The notes beneath the pieces were generated by a model, which was not told where the DNA came from, ran no database searches, and saw only the letters and a program-made list of their open reading frames with translations. From the NCBI RefSeq assembly GCF_003473485.1, contig NC_053045.1, positions 31,656,494 through 31,720,493 on the forward strand: a DNA stretch of 64,000 bases, given 5' to 3'. Positions 1-12,769 of the stretch are shown here, piece by piece. Numbering within the stretch: the stretch's first letter is position 1; each line of letters starts with the position of its first letter. This stretch comes from Medicago truncatula (lineage: Eukaryota; Streptophyta; Magnoliopsida; Fabales; Fabaceae). A program made the position numbers and the translations under genes.

Positions 1-2486
1 AGTTTGCTAAAGAATTGTCTTGTTGTTGATTAAAAGATTATTTGTTAAAGAATTATGTTATTGTTGGATTTTTTTCATGAATTTTTTGGATTATGCCATG
101 AAGGTTTGAATGTTTGAGTTTGTTGATGATGTTTATTGAATGAGTTTGGATGAAGATTCAAGTTGGGATGATGAAGATCTAAAATATCATGGATGAAGAT
201 TTATGTTGTGAAGATGAAGATATTTTTTTAATAATTTTTATTTAAAAAAAATTAATGACATATTATTCTAATTAATTATTTTTTTAAAAAAATGAGTTAA
301 AATGCCACATGGACTTAAAATTATTAAAAAAGAAAATTAATTACACAATCAGCATGCCACATCATCGTATTTGTCCAGTCATATGCTATCAGGGTTCAAA
401 ACCAAAGAATCTATAAATTACAAGGGGGAATCTCCAAGTTTTTTTTTTGCAGGGGGGTAAACCAAAAGACCCCCAAATGGCAGGGGGGTAAAAGCCTATT
501 AACCCAATAAAATATTTTGAATCGATTCAGCTTAACAACTCCCAAAACCCGAGAGGTGAATTGATTCAATTGAAAGATTGAACTACAACCATTTGAATCG
601 ATACAAACATGAAAGACACACACCCATATAGGTTAAATGAATCAATTCAATATATACAATGCTTATATTAAATCGAATCAAAGTACAAAAACTAACTCAC
701 TAAACAATGACATCACTAAAAACATAATATAAGATAGAGACAATCTTCACAAGCCAGTTGTATTATAAACATATCATACAAATTTGTTCCAATAAAATAA
801 AAATTAATTGTCTGATACTTCCTCGATACATATTAGAATGTATCAATATCAGATATGTATCAGGGACGATACTTCATCATTTTTGAAGTATCAGGGCTTC
901 ATAGCTAGACGTAAAGAGATGTCTTATTGATTCTTCTTGCAAAGCTGATTCTTGATGCTCTTATATGTGAATCATATAGATCTTGTTAAACAATAATTGT
1001 ATACTTGATCAAATAGTTAGTAGACAAGTTTTTCTCTTGTTTTGTTATCTTCAAAACATCAATTCAAAGATATTGTTTTGGAACCAATTTGGTTCGTAAA
1101 ATATTTTGGTTTGAGTTTGGGTGTGTTTTTCTTGAATTGAGCATAAGTTTATTATGATATTTTGTATTGATGTTCTATTATAAGTATACACTGTGGTTTG
1201 AATATCTTGTTTAATACTCTCTCTGTCTCATTTGAGTTGTAAACAATTATAAAAAAAATTATTTATTGTGTAATCCTAAACCCCAATTTAAAAGATATAA
1301 CAAAATAATATAGTTTTGAGTAAAATACGCAACATTTTCGAATAGAATATGAAATTTTATTTTCAAATATAAGGTTCTAACGCAGCAATCTACACTCTCA
1401 TAAACACTTGTACATAAATCCTGAATTAAAATATCTTAGAACTAAAGTAATTAAGGTTTATTAACACTCGACATCAAAACATTATCAAACTCAGAGAAGA
1501 TTGGCTTTTATCTTCAAAAATCAGAATTTAAAAAATATTTCTTTTGGCCCATATTTTCACCAAATATAAATCAATTCATATCTCCATAGAATATAACGGT
1601 CACTATTCCTCCCACTATCACCTATCAAAGCCTGGATCATCAATGGATAACCTTATATAATAGCGTTTAAAACGCATTAAACATGTTCGCAACACATTTA
1701 CACAGTTTACAAGTTCACAACACATTTACACAATTCATATTAGGCATAACTCATAGATTTTTCAACAAATCAAAACTTTCACCATGCACAAATACACATA
1801 TCATGTGTACATCAAATTGATAGCACTTGGACATTTACACAAAACAATTATAATTAATGTCTAAGTGCACTTATAAGAATCTAAAGGAAAATAGAGTCTA
1901 ACTCATAATCATGAACTTTGGCGAGGACTCTCTTCTTTATCATAGAAAGTGTTTGAAATTTACTAGGTTGATCAAGAATCAATGAATTATTTGAGTGTTA
2001 TTTGTTATTTCGGAGAAAAAGGATTGTTTAGATGTATTGTGCAGCTATGATTTAGATAGAATGGGAGGAATATGATTAAAATCACTTGAGTACAAATGAA
2101 GAATTTGGGTGATCATGGAAGGAGGCACACCCATCGCTCACACTTAGCTTATGCTAAGAGGCTGAAAAAAGTATCCGAATGTATAATATAAAATTACATA
2201 TGCTCAGACAAACACCTAAACATTAAACTAGATAAAAAAAAAAAAAAATAAAAAAAAAAAAACTTTTTTCTAAGTATGACATATATGGAATACTTTAGGC
2301 TACGGTAGAATAGCATAAAGTAGAATACCACACTAGTAAAAGGCCCCGAAAATCACACAAACTCACTTTTATAACTAAGGTTGAGACTCTCAAATTATGT
2401 CAAGATAACTATTCATAAATAAACACAACTATAATAAAACGATTGTCTGACTGTAATTTAAACACATTAGGCATACAATTATTATT
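1..2486. other. Intergenic, no gene seen
   Basis: No coding exon can be supported here. Around 365-510 lies one arm of a repeat with G-runs (blocks reading gggggtaaa). Around 1219 there is a short trace of a sequence resembling the tip of a Stowaway-type MITE. The rest is AT-rich and unremarkable. Confidence 0.6.
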
Positions 2487-2494
2487 AATCTAAT

Positions 2495-5033
2495 CAGGAC
2501 CGTCCATGAAAATTCGGAGGCTCGGCTTTGGGAATGAAAAGAGGCCAGTGATAAAATCAAAATGTATTTTTTTTTTAATGAGCAATGTTCTATTTATAAT
2601 TTTTTAAAAGATAAATACAAGGTGTCGTATATGAAGGTGAGAAAAACACAAGAAGGGGGGGTTGAATTGTGTTTTCTTTTTCTCAAAAAAATTCTTCTTC
2701 TGATATCAATTCAGAAGCTTGGTGAGAGTGCTTCTGATATGATATTCAGAATCAGATATGCAGCGGAATAAAAACAGAGTAGAGAAAAGAAAGAGAGACA
2801 CAAGCAATTATCCTGGTTCATTCCACAAACCGGAAGTAGTCTAGTCCCCCTTGCACTTCCAAGGAGATTTCCACTAAGAAATAATCACACAGATTACAAC
2901 TGCTCAATACTATCTAGTATGAGACTTCTCAAATGCTCAAGCACGCAGGCGAGAGACTTCCAATGCTCAAGCACTAAAGCAAGAGACTTCTAATCAAACA
3001 GAATTACACAGAAAATTGTTTGACTTGAACACTTGATATACAATCAGTGGTGTTCACAATACAATGCAATAAAAGACTCTAGACTTAAGAATTTCTAAGA
3101 TATATCAAATCAGTGCAGAAATTCAGAGTGCTTTTGAGAATCAAATTTGGCAGAGTTTTTGCGCTTTTAACTTGTGTTGATGTCTCTTCCGATCTTCAAG
3201 TCTTCACTCCTTTATATAGAGGTGAGTAGAGAGACGTTGAGATTTTTAGCACGTCCAAAGAGTCGTTGAGTTCCTTTGATCATCCACCAGTAATCTTTTG
3301 CCTGATTTGGGTGTAGTCCTATGAAGGATTAACTTCAAATTCATTCCTATCTTGAAGGAACAATTCTGCAGGCAGAGCTGTTATCTTGTCTTGTAGCGAG
3401 GACACACTCAGGGTCGTGGAGGTAGTGGTTGTACACTTGTACTTTGTCAACTCTTCAATGAGGTAAAAGCACCCAGTGCTTTTCAAACGAACGTTGACAC
3501 TTTCCTTTTGATCCTTCGCTCTCTTAGACGAGGTTAACATAAAGAATCAGCTCTTTTGAGATTTCAGATTGAATCTTCTGATCCACTGTAGCTTCTGGTG
3601 ATGATATAGCTTCTGATGAAATCTTGCTTATGATGAACTTTGCTTTTGATGAACTTCTGCTTCTGATGACGTCACTACTTCAGAGGCACTTGAAACTTCA
3701 GAAGCACTTCATAGCTTCAGACGCAGTTTTCTTCAGATGCTTTAGATTCCTTTACTCTCTATTGTTCTTCCAAGACCTATTGAAATTGAATAACTTTGCC
3801 TATGGTCCTGTACACTTGAACAAATATTAGCAATAACCAATTGACAATTTTTAATACCTTGTTATCATCAAAACTCATTAAGGTTTATTGTAAAACACAT
3901 TTTGTTCCAACAGTATATATGCGGTACACCTAGAGGTGAAAATGACTACCGTAGACATGAGGAACCCCCACCTAACACCAAAATCAAGAGGAACTAATTC
4001 TAATAATCCTAAAAGGCTAAAACAAGAGGACAGAAAATGAAATCTGCACAAAACCACCAAAAGCCATGCGCGCACAAAGCTAGCAGCACAACAACCAAGC
4101 GGTCACAACAACAACAAAAAAACCCACAAAGCTGGCAGTACAGAAGCCAAGCAGTCACATCAACAGCAAAAAAATCGCAGCCCTGTTTAAATTAAACATG
4201 AAGTCTGCAAACATAAGAAACAAATAATATAATAAATAATATTAAACGAGTTGAACCACATCATTAGACATACAATGTTGAGATTGAACCATAAAATAAA
4301 ATTAAAACATAATTAGTAATTAGCAACATATATGATATATAAATTCAATTATACACTGAAATTTGAATAATTTTAACAAAAACTCCGAAAACAGTAAATA
4401 TGCAGAAATCAATTATTACTAATTCTGTTAATAATCAACCAAATCTCTATCAATCTTTATCAATCTCTATTTTAGCAATTTCAACGTTCAACAAACAATG
4501 TTGTTTTGGAAAGGGAAAACCGATTGAAATTTGAAACAGTGTTGTTTTCAACATTCAACAAATCTCTATCAATCTCTATTTTAGCAATTTCAACATTCAA
4601 ATTAATGAAAGAGAGTTTATTTACTAACCAAACAGTGTTGTTTTGGAAAGGGGAAAACTGATTGAAACCTTGAGAGTTGAGAATCAGTGATGATTTGGTG
4701 AAGAAGGAAGAAGAAGAAGAAGAAGGAAAGCCTGATGATGTGAATCAGTTGATGATTGATCAGTGATGGTGGTTGTGAATTGGTGATGGAATGGAAGAAA
4801 ATCGGTGATGAGAGCGAGGAAACGCGGGGTTGTGCATCGAGGAAATCGGTGATAGAATTGAGAATCGGTTGTGAATTTTGTGAGGGAATGAAATAATTTT
4901 TTATTTTTTATTGAAGGATATATATTATACTTGGTATAAAAAAAATTAAAAAATTGAGGCCCATCCTTGAGGGAGGCCCAGCTCAAACGCCCAGTTCGTT
5001 TGAGCTGTTTGCACCCCCTCAGGGACGCCCTTG
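2495..5033. mobile_element. hAT transposon remnant with nested solo LTR
   Basis: The ends are imperfect inverted repeats, CAGGACCGTCC on the left and GGGACGCCCTTG on the right. They are flanked by an identical 8-bp target-site duplication AATCTAAT at 2487-2494 and 5034-5041. An 8-bp duplication and ends of this type are typical of the hAT superfamily. No transposase frame is recognisable. An open frame at 4684-5127 on the minus strand runs across the right end and looks fortuitous. About half of the element is a younger solo LTR. Confidence 0.75.
2632..3912 (-). mobile_element. Copia-type (SIRE-like) solo LTR
   Basis: This 1281-bp block starts TG and ends CA. It is bounded by a 5-bp target-site duplication GTATA at 2627-2631 and 3913-3917. 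On the minus strand it begins TGTTGGAACAAAATGTG, a start I associate with large SIRE/Maximus-type copia LTRs of legumes (from memory, not searched). No internal retroelement domain remains, so it is a solo LTR left by recombination. It sits inside the hAT remnant and is therefore the younger insertion. Confidence 0.75.
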
Positions 5034-5160
5034 AATCTAATAGACACAAAAATATCATGTCAACCACAATTGTATGTACACTCATAAAATCAATTAAAAT
5101 AATGGCTATAGGTGAGCGTATACACATGTAGATATATGAAAATGTTTTTTATTGAAAATA

Positions 5161-5441
5161 CTCCCTCCGTCCCAAATTGTATGATGTTTTGGGCATTTCA
5201 CACATATTAAGAAATGTAATTAATATTGTGTGGGAAATAAATATTATGAGTTGTTTTACAAAATTATCCTTAATAGATGTTATGGAAAAGATAAATGAAA
5301 GAATTGAAAAAAGAAAGAGTAATAAATAGTTAAGGATATAATAGGAAAAGTAACATTAATGTTTCATTGGTATTTTAAAGTGACATACAATTTGGGACAA
5401 ATATTTTTTCTAAAATGACATATAATTTGGGACGGAGAGAG
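5161..5441. mobile_element. Stowaway-like MITE
   Basis: The 281-bp element has terminal inverted repeats starting CTCCCTCCGTCCCAAATT on the left, matched by AATTTGGGACGGAGAGAG on the right. TA dinucleotides flank it at 5159-5160 and 5442-5443. It is non-coding. The TIR motif and TA target are characteristic of Stowaway (Tc1/mariner) MITEs. Confidence 0.8.
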
Positions 5442-5926
5442 TAGTAGTGTTACTAATTGCATTAGTTTCAAAGATAAAATAAATTTCATTTTTCAAAAAA
5501 CATCATTATTAATTATAGTTAGTTGAGTGGTTTGAGGAAATGAGATGCACTAAATAAGGGTATACTAATGAAAAATTTGTTAATACTTTATTGATATTTT
5601 AAAACAATAATTATATTGAGATAAAAAATTATTGCAATATGATAGAGGAAATATAATTTTGGCTTTCAAAAAAAGGGAGTACAGTCCTCGTGAGCGCTTG
5701 GTTAGTAAGGATATTGAATAACATATGTAAGGACGGTGACTCGAACCTCAAACACTCAACTTATTTTCTAACTACTAGACTACTGAATAAAAATAACGTG
5801 TGTATAAATAAATTAAACTCAACTAGCATTGTAATTAATGACATTTATTTGTATTTTTAAAATTCAATGTATCGATTAATTTCAAGTCATTCATCTTTAT
5901 CTTTGTTAATCTATGCTTTAAACATA

Positions 5927-6085
5927 CTCTCTCCGTTTCTATATATAAGCAAAATTGACTTTTTAGGTTCATTCAATTAATGATGTTATCATTAATTGAA
6001 TGAACCTAAAAAGTCAATTTTGCTTACATCATTAATTGAATGAACCTAAAAAGTCAATTTTGCTTATATATAGAAACGGAGGAAA
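5927..6085. mobile_element. Stowaway-like MITE with duplicated arm
   Basis: The arms begin CTCTCTCCGTTTC and end GAAACGGAGGAAA, and TA flanks both sides. The right-hand arm (catcattaattgaatgaac followed by ctaaaaagtcaattttgc) is present twice in tandem, so the hairpin is asymmetric. It belongs to a different subfamily from the element at 5161. Confidence 0.7.
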
Positions 6086-8283
6086 TATAAGTTAAGAAGT
6101 TATTTAATTGACTTTTCTTAAAAAAAATTATTTAAGTGATTTATATTTTTACCAAAATAATATTATTTATTTCTCCTTTTTCAATGTAAGGAATATAAAA
6201 ATCAGGCTACAAACAATCTTACAATAAAATATTTTAATTATTTAATATGTAAAAAGTTATAAGCAAACTATCCAAAAAGTCAACTGTATTTAGTCTAAAA
6301 TGTAGACAAAAAACATTTGATTTAATATACCCCATGTGCTTATGTTGATTTCTACATTGTTAATTTTTTTTTATAAGCAAAAACCTTGAACATTCATATA
6401 TAGTTTAATTATTTAAGATCCATTTAACAATAATAGGAACATAAAAAATATGTTATTAAATATAATTAGACAAAAAAAAAATGGTAACATATTACATTTA
6501 AATGACAATCTTAAAATTGTATATATAAGACGTACATAAAAACCTAAATAGTAGATGAACCAAAAACCTAGTTTAATATTGCAAGTTAATCCACATCTTG
6601 GCTCTCTCTCACTCATCAAATAGAGTTTATTGTAATAACCTTGTAAATTTAATTCAATTATTAATAACTTCTATGTTCATCCTTAATTCTAATTTTTCCA
6701 TCTTCCCTGCTTAAATTTAGTAATCAATCTCAACTTCCTATGTTGAATTTTCAGGTTTGTCCTTGCTTGATTTTTAGCTATAATTTGATTTCCACAATTC
6801 ATTTTTGAATGAAACTAAATTTGATGGATTCTTAACATCTATGTCTAAATTTCAAATGAAGATACCAAGACTCAATCCTGCACTAGACTCATGCATGCAA
6901 CATAATGATGCAATGTTTCTGTCGAACACTCTCAGAAAACTTCTCCCTTTAATCTTGAATACAAGCAACAAAGTATTTTTTTTTTGTTATGTTGTGGTCT
7001 GAGATATTTGAAATTCTTGACTAGTTTTGCTACATTTAATGCTATTATTCCTAAAATATCATTTTATTAAATTTATATTTTATTTATATAATACCTCTTT
7101 TTTTCTTCTTCTCATGGTTCAAGTTTCCATGAGGGACATTTTAGAAAATATATCTAACTTTTTTTTCTTTGAGAATATTATATGAGAAAAACTAATTTTC
7201 TTAAAGAGCATGAGATATTTGTTTCTTGCTTATATATGAGACTAGAGAGACTATATACTAGAATTACTTAAAATTATATATACACGAGTAAAAATCAATT
7301 TACTCTAAAAGTCCTCTAAAAAAATATTACTCCATGAGTAACTCTCTGTATGATCATTCCTCTTAATAACCTGTTACATATATTAGACTTCTTCAATCAA
7401 ACCGTCTGATTAAAGTTCTTATTATATAGATCAACTCCACAAAATTTTCTAAAAAATCAACAATTCTAGCTATAGTATTGATCTACTCAAATATGAACAT
7501 TTAATTCAATGGTTGGATGGGTGAAATATGATGTTTATATTGAGTTATTAAACGAATTAACTCTAGGCAAAGTTACTATTAAAGTATCTCTCTCTCAATA
7601 GGAGCATTGTTTTATTTTGAGAGATGAGATGATAATAAAACAAAAGTGATCAATTAAAATAAATGGTATTGTAAAAAACCTAATTCAAATAAATGGTGCA
7701 TATATAATTTTTACTTAATTTTGAGGACCGGTTGATTTCTCCCACATGGCGTAAGACAGAGGAAATTCATAAACGCAAAATACGAAATACACTCTCAATA
7801 TTGAATTAAAGATTCAGTAGAGTTATCTTCCTTAAAGCCGTTAACATTAGAGAAACTCGATTATTTGGAAGATGAAATTGCTTATATAAATGACGACCAA
7901 AATTGATTTAATTACCATTATATTTAAGGATATGAAGGATGAACCAATTGAATATGAGACTTTTATTTCAATTTTTTGATTTAGTTTCATAGGAAGAATA
8001 TTTATGAAGTTTCTCACACATTAATAGAAGAGGCTAAATTTATGACTAGCTTAAAATAAAGATATTATTAAAAAAAAATTGTATTGATATTCTAAATTGA
8101 TAACTAATTTGAAATGCATAAATATATTCTAAACATGACATTTTTATTGAGATGGATGGAATTAACTTTTTATTAACACAACTTTATTTAAGGTGAAATG
8201 TTGTGTACAATGATTATTTTTGCAACCAATAGTATCATACATAACTCATGACAATAAACAAAAGGAACAAATTCCTTAAATTT
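6086..8283. other. Intergenic, no gene seen
   Basis: AT-rich sequence with only short chance open frames. No exon, TIR pair or tandem array could be supported. This includes the 3' flank of the zinc-finger gene. Confidence 0.5.
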
Positions 8284-8832
8284 CTACAGCCCTAACTCCA
8301 GATTCATTATCTCATCATTGATACTAGCAGAAGGAGCACACACATTGTTATCAATTGGTTTATCCAACTGTTTGATATATGCCCTAGTTCCATCGATTGA
8401 AGAAACCTCAATTTCATCATTCATTTGAAGGATTGGTGGAGCTACAGATGATGTCATGTTAGTAACATTGACATTATTCCTCAAAGATGGCATAGGAGGT
8501 TGTGAAGCAACAACCTGGAGGCTAGGATTTGAAAATTGATTGACTCTTGGTTGAGAGATCAACAAAGCTTGTTGTTGTTGAGGTTCTTGAAAAGCTCTGT
8601 TTCCAGCAAAGTTTCCATCAGTTCCATGCATCAACATTGGTCTAGGAAAATTTGGTTGGTGTTGGTGAAGTACTCTCTGAGAACTCATATGGCTAAGCCT
8701 TCTCATGGCAAAGTTTTCTTGAACAAAATGAGAATCATGATGTGTTTTGAACAATTGGAAGTTGGTGAAAACTTGGTTGCAAAATTTGCATGCAAAAAAA
8801 AGTTGATTGAAGATGGAAACAATGGTGGCCAT
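8284..8832 (-). CDS. Single C2H2 zinc-finger protein with C-terminal EAR motif
   Basis: An intronless 182-codon frame. One C2H2 finger lies at the N-terminus: Cys15, Cys18, His31, His35 (C-X2-C-X12-H-X3-H). The QALGGH helix usual in plant fingers is absent; the helix reads NFQLFKTH. The middle is rich in Gln, Asn and Pro, as in low-complexity regulatory tails. The protein ends LELGL, an LxLxL EAR-type repression motif that recruits TOPLESS-type corepressors in plants. Together these suggest a nuclear transcriptional repressor. The ATG at 8832 was chosen because it is the first in frame and lies about 55 bases downstream of a TATA box. Targets and tissue are unknown. The lack of QALGGH means finger specificity should not be assumed from better-known relatives. 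Confidence 0.75.
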   Translation of the reverse strand: MATIVSIFNQLFFACKFCNQVFTNFQLFKTHHDSHFVQENFAMRRLSHMSSQRVLHQHQPNFPRPMLMHGTDGNFAGNRAFQEPQQQQALLISQPRVNQFSNPSLQVVASQPPMPSLRNNVNVTNMTSSVAPPILQMNDEIEVSSIDGTRAYIKQLDKPIDNNVCAPSASINDEIMNLELGL

Positions 8833-8886
8833 GGTGATTGATAAGACACTGTATCAGTATTTTATGTTCATTGCCTATATTCAACA

Positions 8887-8895
8887 CTTTATATA
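8887..8895 (-). promoter_or_regulatory. TATA box of the zinc-finger gene
   Basis: TATATAAAG on the minus strand, 55 bases upstream of the ATG at 8832. This spacing allows a short 5' leader. Confidence 0.55.
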
Positions 8896-8899
8896 AGAG

Positions 8900-10123
8900 A
8901 AAATGTTCATAATAATGCCAATTGCAATTTAATTTGTGGCCTTTCAAAACATTAATTATATTTACATATAAAAATAATAATAATAATTCTTTTGACTATA
9001 ATTATAAACTTTGTATACATGTTAAATGCTAATTCATCTGTACCACAATAAATATCATATTTTTTCACATAAATTAAGAAAAGACTACAAATAAAAAGAT
9101 AATAATAATTTTATGAAATTATCATGTTATGTATTGGTGCATTATTATTATCATAAACGTAAAGGAGAATATAATGTGTTAGAAGTAATGCATATATTAT
9201 AAATTAGAGGGTATAGCCAAAAATAATAATTAATATTATATTAAAAAATGAATTTTACATTCATTTTAAAAAATATATATGTTTTTAATTATTGTGTGGT
9301 CAAAAGGAGTAAATTTAATTCTTTTGAAAGAAAACCGTCATAATTAGAGTCTTTGACACTTCTATAACTCTATAATGTGTTTTGCAAAGTTCAAACTATA
9401 GTCCTATCTAAGACTTCAATGGTGTGGCAGTTTCAATAGTTATTCAACTAATTTTTACGGTGTATAGTTGAGTGTTAAATTTACCTCAATTGCTCCAAGA
9501 TAATATTTTTGAAAATTATCATTTTTTTTTTTTTACAAAATGTTGCGGAAAAGGGAAGTTTTTATTAATTAAAGGGGCACAAATGATAATTTTCGCTTAA
9601 CTAAGGAGGAAGAAAAAAACAAACAAAAGACAAAGCTGGTGGTGGAGTATTAGGCCAAGTGCAAAAGATAATAAAGGGGAAATTTATTTGGTTATCAATT
9701 CCATTTAGACCATCCCTATAATGAGAGATCTCTTCTTTTTAAGACTCAGTAACTATGAGGTATTTCTATTATAGAAAAATAATTTTGAATGTTTGAATGC
9801 CTTTGAAATACCAAAAACAATTTTATCTTAATTTTTTAGAAAACAGAAAATATGCCCTGCTGTTTAAGTTTTCAACTGACTATGATTATTACGCAAATTT
9901 AAGCATAACTCACATGACACTTACTTACAACAATTTATAGATAAAACATATAATTAAAACAATCAACAAAGGCAAAATAAACAATGTGCCCTGATTCTAA
10001 CCATAAAGAAACAAATGCCAATTCAAGGCATTTGGATCATTTGCTACAAGTGATCCAACTCCTCTAAAATATTAAGTAGTCACTCACTTTAAGTGTAAAA
10101 AGAAATAATATCAAATATGAGAT
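8900..10123. other. Upstream intergenic, no gene seen
   Basis: AT-rich with short homopolymers, such as a T-run near 9520. No exon or bounded repeat could be recognised. Confidence 0.5.
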
Positions 10124-10131
10124 GTGTTAAC

Positions 10132-12117
10132 TAGGGATGGGCATGGTTCGGTTAATCCAAAAAATCAAATCGAACCGAACCGAAATTTTGAAATGGTTCG
10201 GGAAAATCGAACCGAACCATTTTAAGTTTGGAGCTAACCGAACTGAACCAAAGTTATGGTTTGGTTAATCATTTTCTTACCTATTAACCATACCGAATCG
10301 AACCAAAACAAATATTTTTTATCCAATGAATAAAACCACTTTTATTATAAAAAATAACAAATTAAAATTAAAAGTTAGAATAGTTTATTTCTTCAAAAAC
10401 AGTTTATCTTATGCAAAACAGTTTATTTTAAAAAACAGCTTATTCAAAAAAACTTATTTTATGAAAAATAATTTATTACGATCTCTTTTTAAAAATAGCT
10501 TATTCAAAACCGCTTATTTTATGAAAACACCTTATTTTAAGAAACAACTTATTCAAAACAGCTTATTTTAAATAAAAAAAACAGCTTATTCAAAATAGTT
10601 TATTTGATAAACAACTTATTTTATGAAAAAACAACTTATTCAAAACAGCTTATTTTATGCAAAACATCTTATTTTAAAAAACAGCTTATTTATGAAAAAT
10701 AACTTATTTTTGAAAATAGTTTATTCAAAACAGCTTCTTTTATGAAAAACAGCTTATTCTAAAAAGCTTATTTTATTAAAAATAGCTTGTTATGATCTCT
10801 TTTTTTAAAAACAACTTAATCAAAACAACCTATTTTATGCAAAACAACTTATTCAAAACAGCTTATTTTATGCAAAACACCTTATTTTTAAAAAACAACT
10901 TATTCAAACAGCTTATTTTATGAAAACAACTTATTTTAAAACAACTTATTTTAAAAAAACAGCTTATTTTAAAACAACTTAAAAGATTTGAAGAATAACA
11001 TGGAACATGCTTCTTCATTATGCATCATTTTACTCTTTTATTGGGAAAATCTATTTTGGTAAATTTCTTGAGTCTAAAAATGGTCCTTGATTTTCCTTAT
11101 GTATGGTATATTCATAGCCCATTATCACACTCAAGTAATTTTTCAACTCACATAATTAACAATAATACTCTTTATGTATGGAATCATTGCTTTGATAATA
11201 CTTATTTCTTTTTTTATCTACCTTCTTTTAACCATAACTGCTATATTGTTTTATTTGTTGGAGTACAAATTAAAATTAGTGCTAAAATATATGGATTTCA
11301 AAATGAAATGAAGAGCCTCGATACACAAGAAATAATAGTTTGTACAGGTAAAATATCACCTGATACTTTGAATACTAATATGTTCATGCTTGTTAGAGCT
11401 ACAAGTATGAATACTAATATCCTAAAGCGAAGATATTAACATTCATAATATTGGCCAATATCTTACTTTCATGAACAATGTTTTCATGTGAAAAGGTTCT
11501 TCCGTTCTTTCTATAATTCATAATTCAGCACTAGTTTTTGCACCAACAAATAGATTAATATGGTAGTTATCGTTAGAAGCAGGTAATGTAAAATCTAAAT
11601 AAATATGCTCAAAGTAACGAGTAGAGCAAAAACTAGCATGTTAGCTTATTCTTTCCAATTCATCACCAAATCTAAATAAGCTGTTTTTTTAAAATATTTT
11701 AATAAGTTTTATTTTTATTTTTAGAATAAGCTGTTTTTTAAAATAAGGTGTTTTGCATAAAATAAGTTTTTTTGAGTAAGTTGTTTTTTAAAATAAGTTA
11801 TTTTGCATAAAATTAGTTGTTTTGAATAAGCTGTTTTTTTAAATAAGTTGTTTTCATAAAATAAGCTGTTTTGAATAAGTTGTTTTTTAAAATAAGCTAT
11901 TTTGGGAAAGATCCAACAAAGAGTTCAAGCAGTTTCCTTAAAAAAAAAAAAAAAAAAAAGCAGTTCAAGTGGTTTGGTTCGGTTCAAACAGTTCGGTTCG
12001 GTTCAAGATGGTTCGGTTATGGTTCAAGAACTGTTAATAAATTAATGGTTCGGTTCGTGAACCATTATAATGGTTCGCACGGTTCGATTCGGTTCATGGT
12101 TCTTTTTGCCCACCCTA
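10132..12117. mobile_element. Non-autonomous hAT fold-back element with repeat-array arms
   Basis: An exact 8-bp target-site duplication GTGTTAAC flanks it at 10124-10131 and 12118-12125. The ends are TAGGGATGGGCA and TGCCCACCCTA, typical of plant hAT elements. Inside the ends, both arms carry GGTTCGGTTC-type motifs. Then come degenerate tandem arrays of an ACAGCTTATTTTATG-like unit: about 10380-10980 on the left, and the reverse complement (AATAAGCTGTTTT) at about 11660-11900. The whole element can fold into a long imperfect hairpin. The unpaired centre (about 11000-11650) has one 139-codon open frame without recognisable domains. No transposase is present. Confidence 0.85.
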
Positions 12118-12309
12118 GTGTTAACAACATTAGTTTTTTAACGTTCTCTCTAACTCTAAATCTTTTATTAGCTAAAATTCATGTGAGACTCATCTATTTA
12201 CATGAGATATTTATTTATAAAATATAAGAACTACATGAATTTCATCTAATAAAAAAATGAATGCTAAAAAATGTTGAAAGAAAATATTGCTAACCCTTCT
12301 ATTTAATGG

Positions 12310-12450
12310 ATCCAAATTTCGTTGAGTCGTGAATAGGAGGCAATGCATTATTATATGTAGGAGTCGGAGTTTGAACTCCGGACACCTCACTTATTAATTT
12401 TATAAGATGAATATTCTAACCACCAGATCATATGACAAAAATGAAGGTAA
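12310..12450 (-). repeat. SINE-like fragment
   Basis: The stretch ggagtttgaactccgg resembles an inverted pol III B box (GGTTCGAANCC), and the surrounding wording recurs in plant SINE-type repeats. No clear A box or target-site duplication was found. Confidence 0.3.
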
Positions 12451-12645
12451 TAATAACAGTATGGAAACTGAATTTTTGATGCCACTGTATTAACAGTGGG
12501 GTGTTAGTCACTACAGTTTTAATGTTATAGTGTTAACTTCTTTTCACAATAGAATTTTCCTAACAATAAACAATTGTAATACCTAACCTCATCCATCAAA
12601 TAAAAGAAGGCCATGCAGCGAACAAGTGACAGCGTGCATGAACTC

Positions 12646-12651
12646 CACGTG
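12646..12651 (+). promoter_or_regulatory. G-box (CACGTG) upstream of glyoxalase-like gene
   Basis: CACGTG lies about 120 bases upstream of the ATG at 12770, with a second ACGT core (CACGTA) near 12671. Paired ACGT cores are typical of ABRE/bZIP-responsive promoters. This would fit stress-responsive expression, but that is inference only. Confidence 0.45.
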
Positions 12652-12769
12652 CCACTCCTAATAGTTTTCCACGTACACGAATCGATCATCCTTGAAAACA
12701 AAACTCTATCGATGTGAATCAAAACAAAACGACACAAGTGAAGACAAGAATATCAGAAAAAAGACATCA

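Noticed and set aside
4684-5127. 147-codon open frame, minus strand
   Set aside because: It crosses the right end of the hAT remnant and is rich in Ser/His/Phe from low-complexity DNA. No domain or splice logic.
10326-10571. 81-codon frame within the hAT element
   Set aside because: It is the translation of the tandem cagcttatttt array, giving a repeated Lys/Asn/Phe pattern.
11020-11439. 139-codon frame in the centre of the hAT fold-back
   Set aside because: It shows no transposase motif or other domain, so it is mentioned only within the element.
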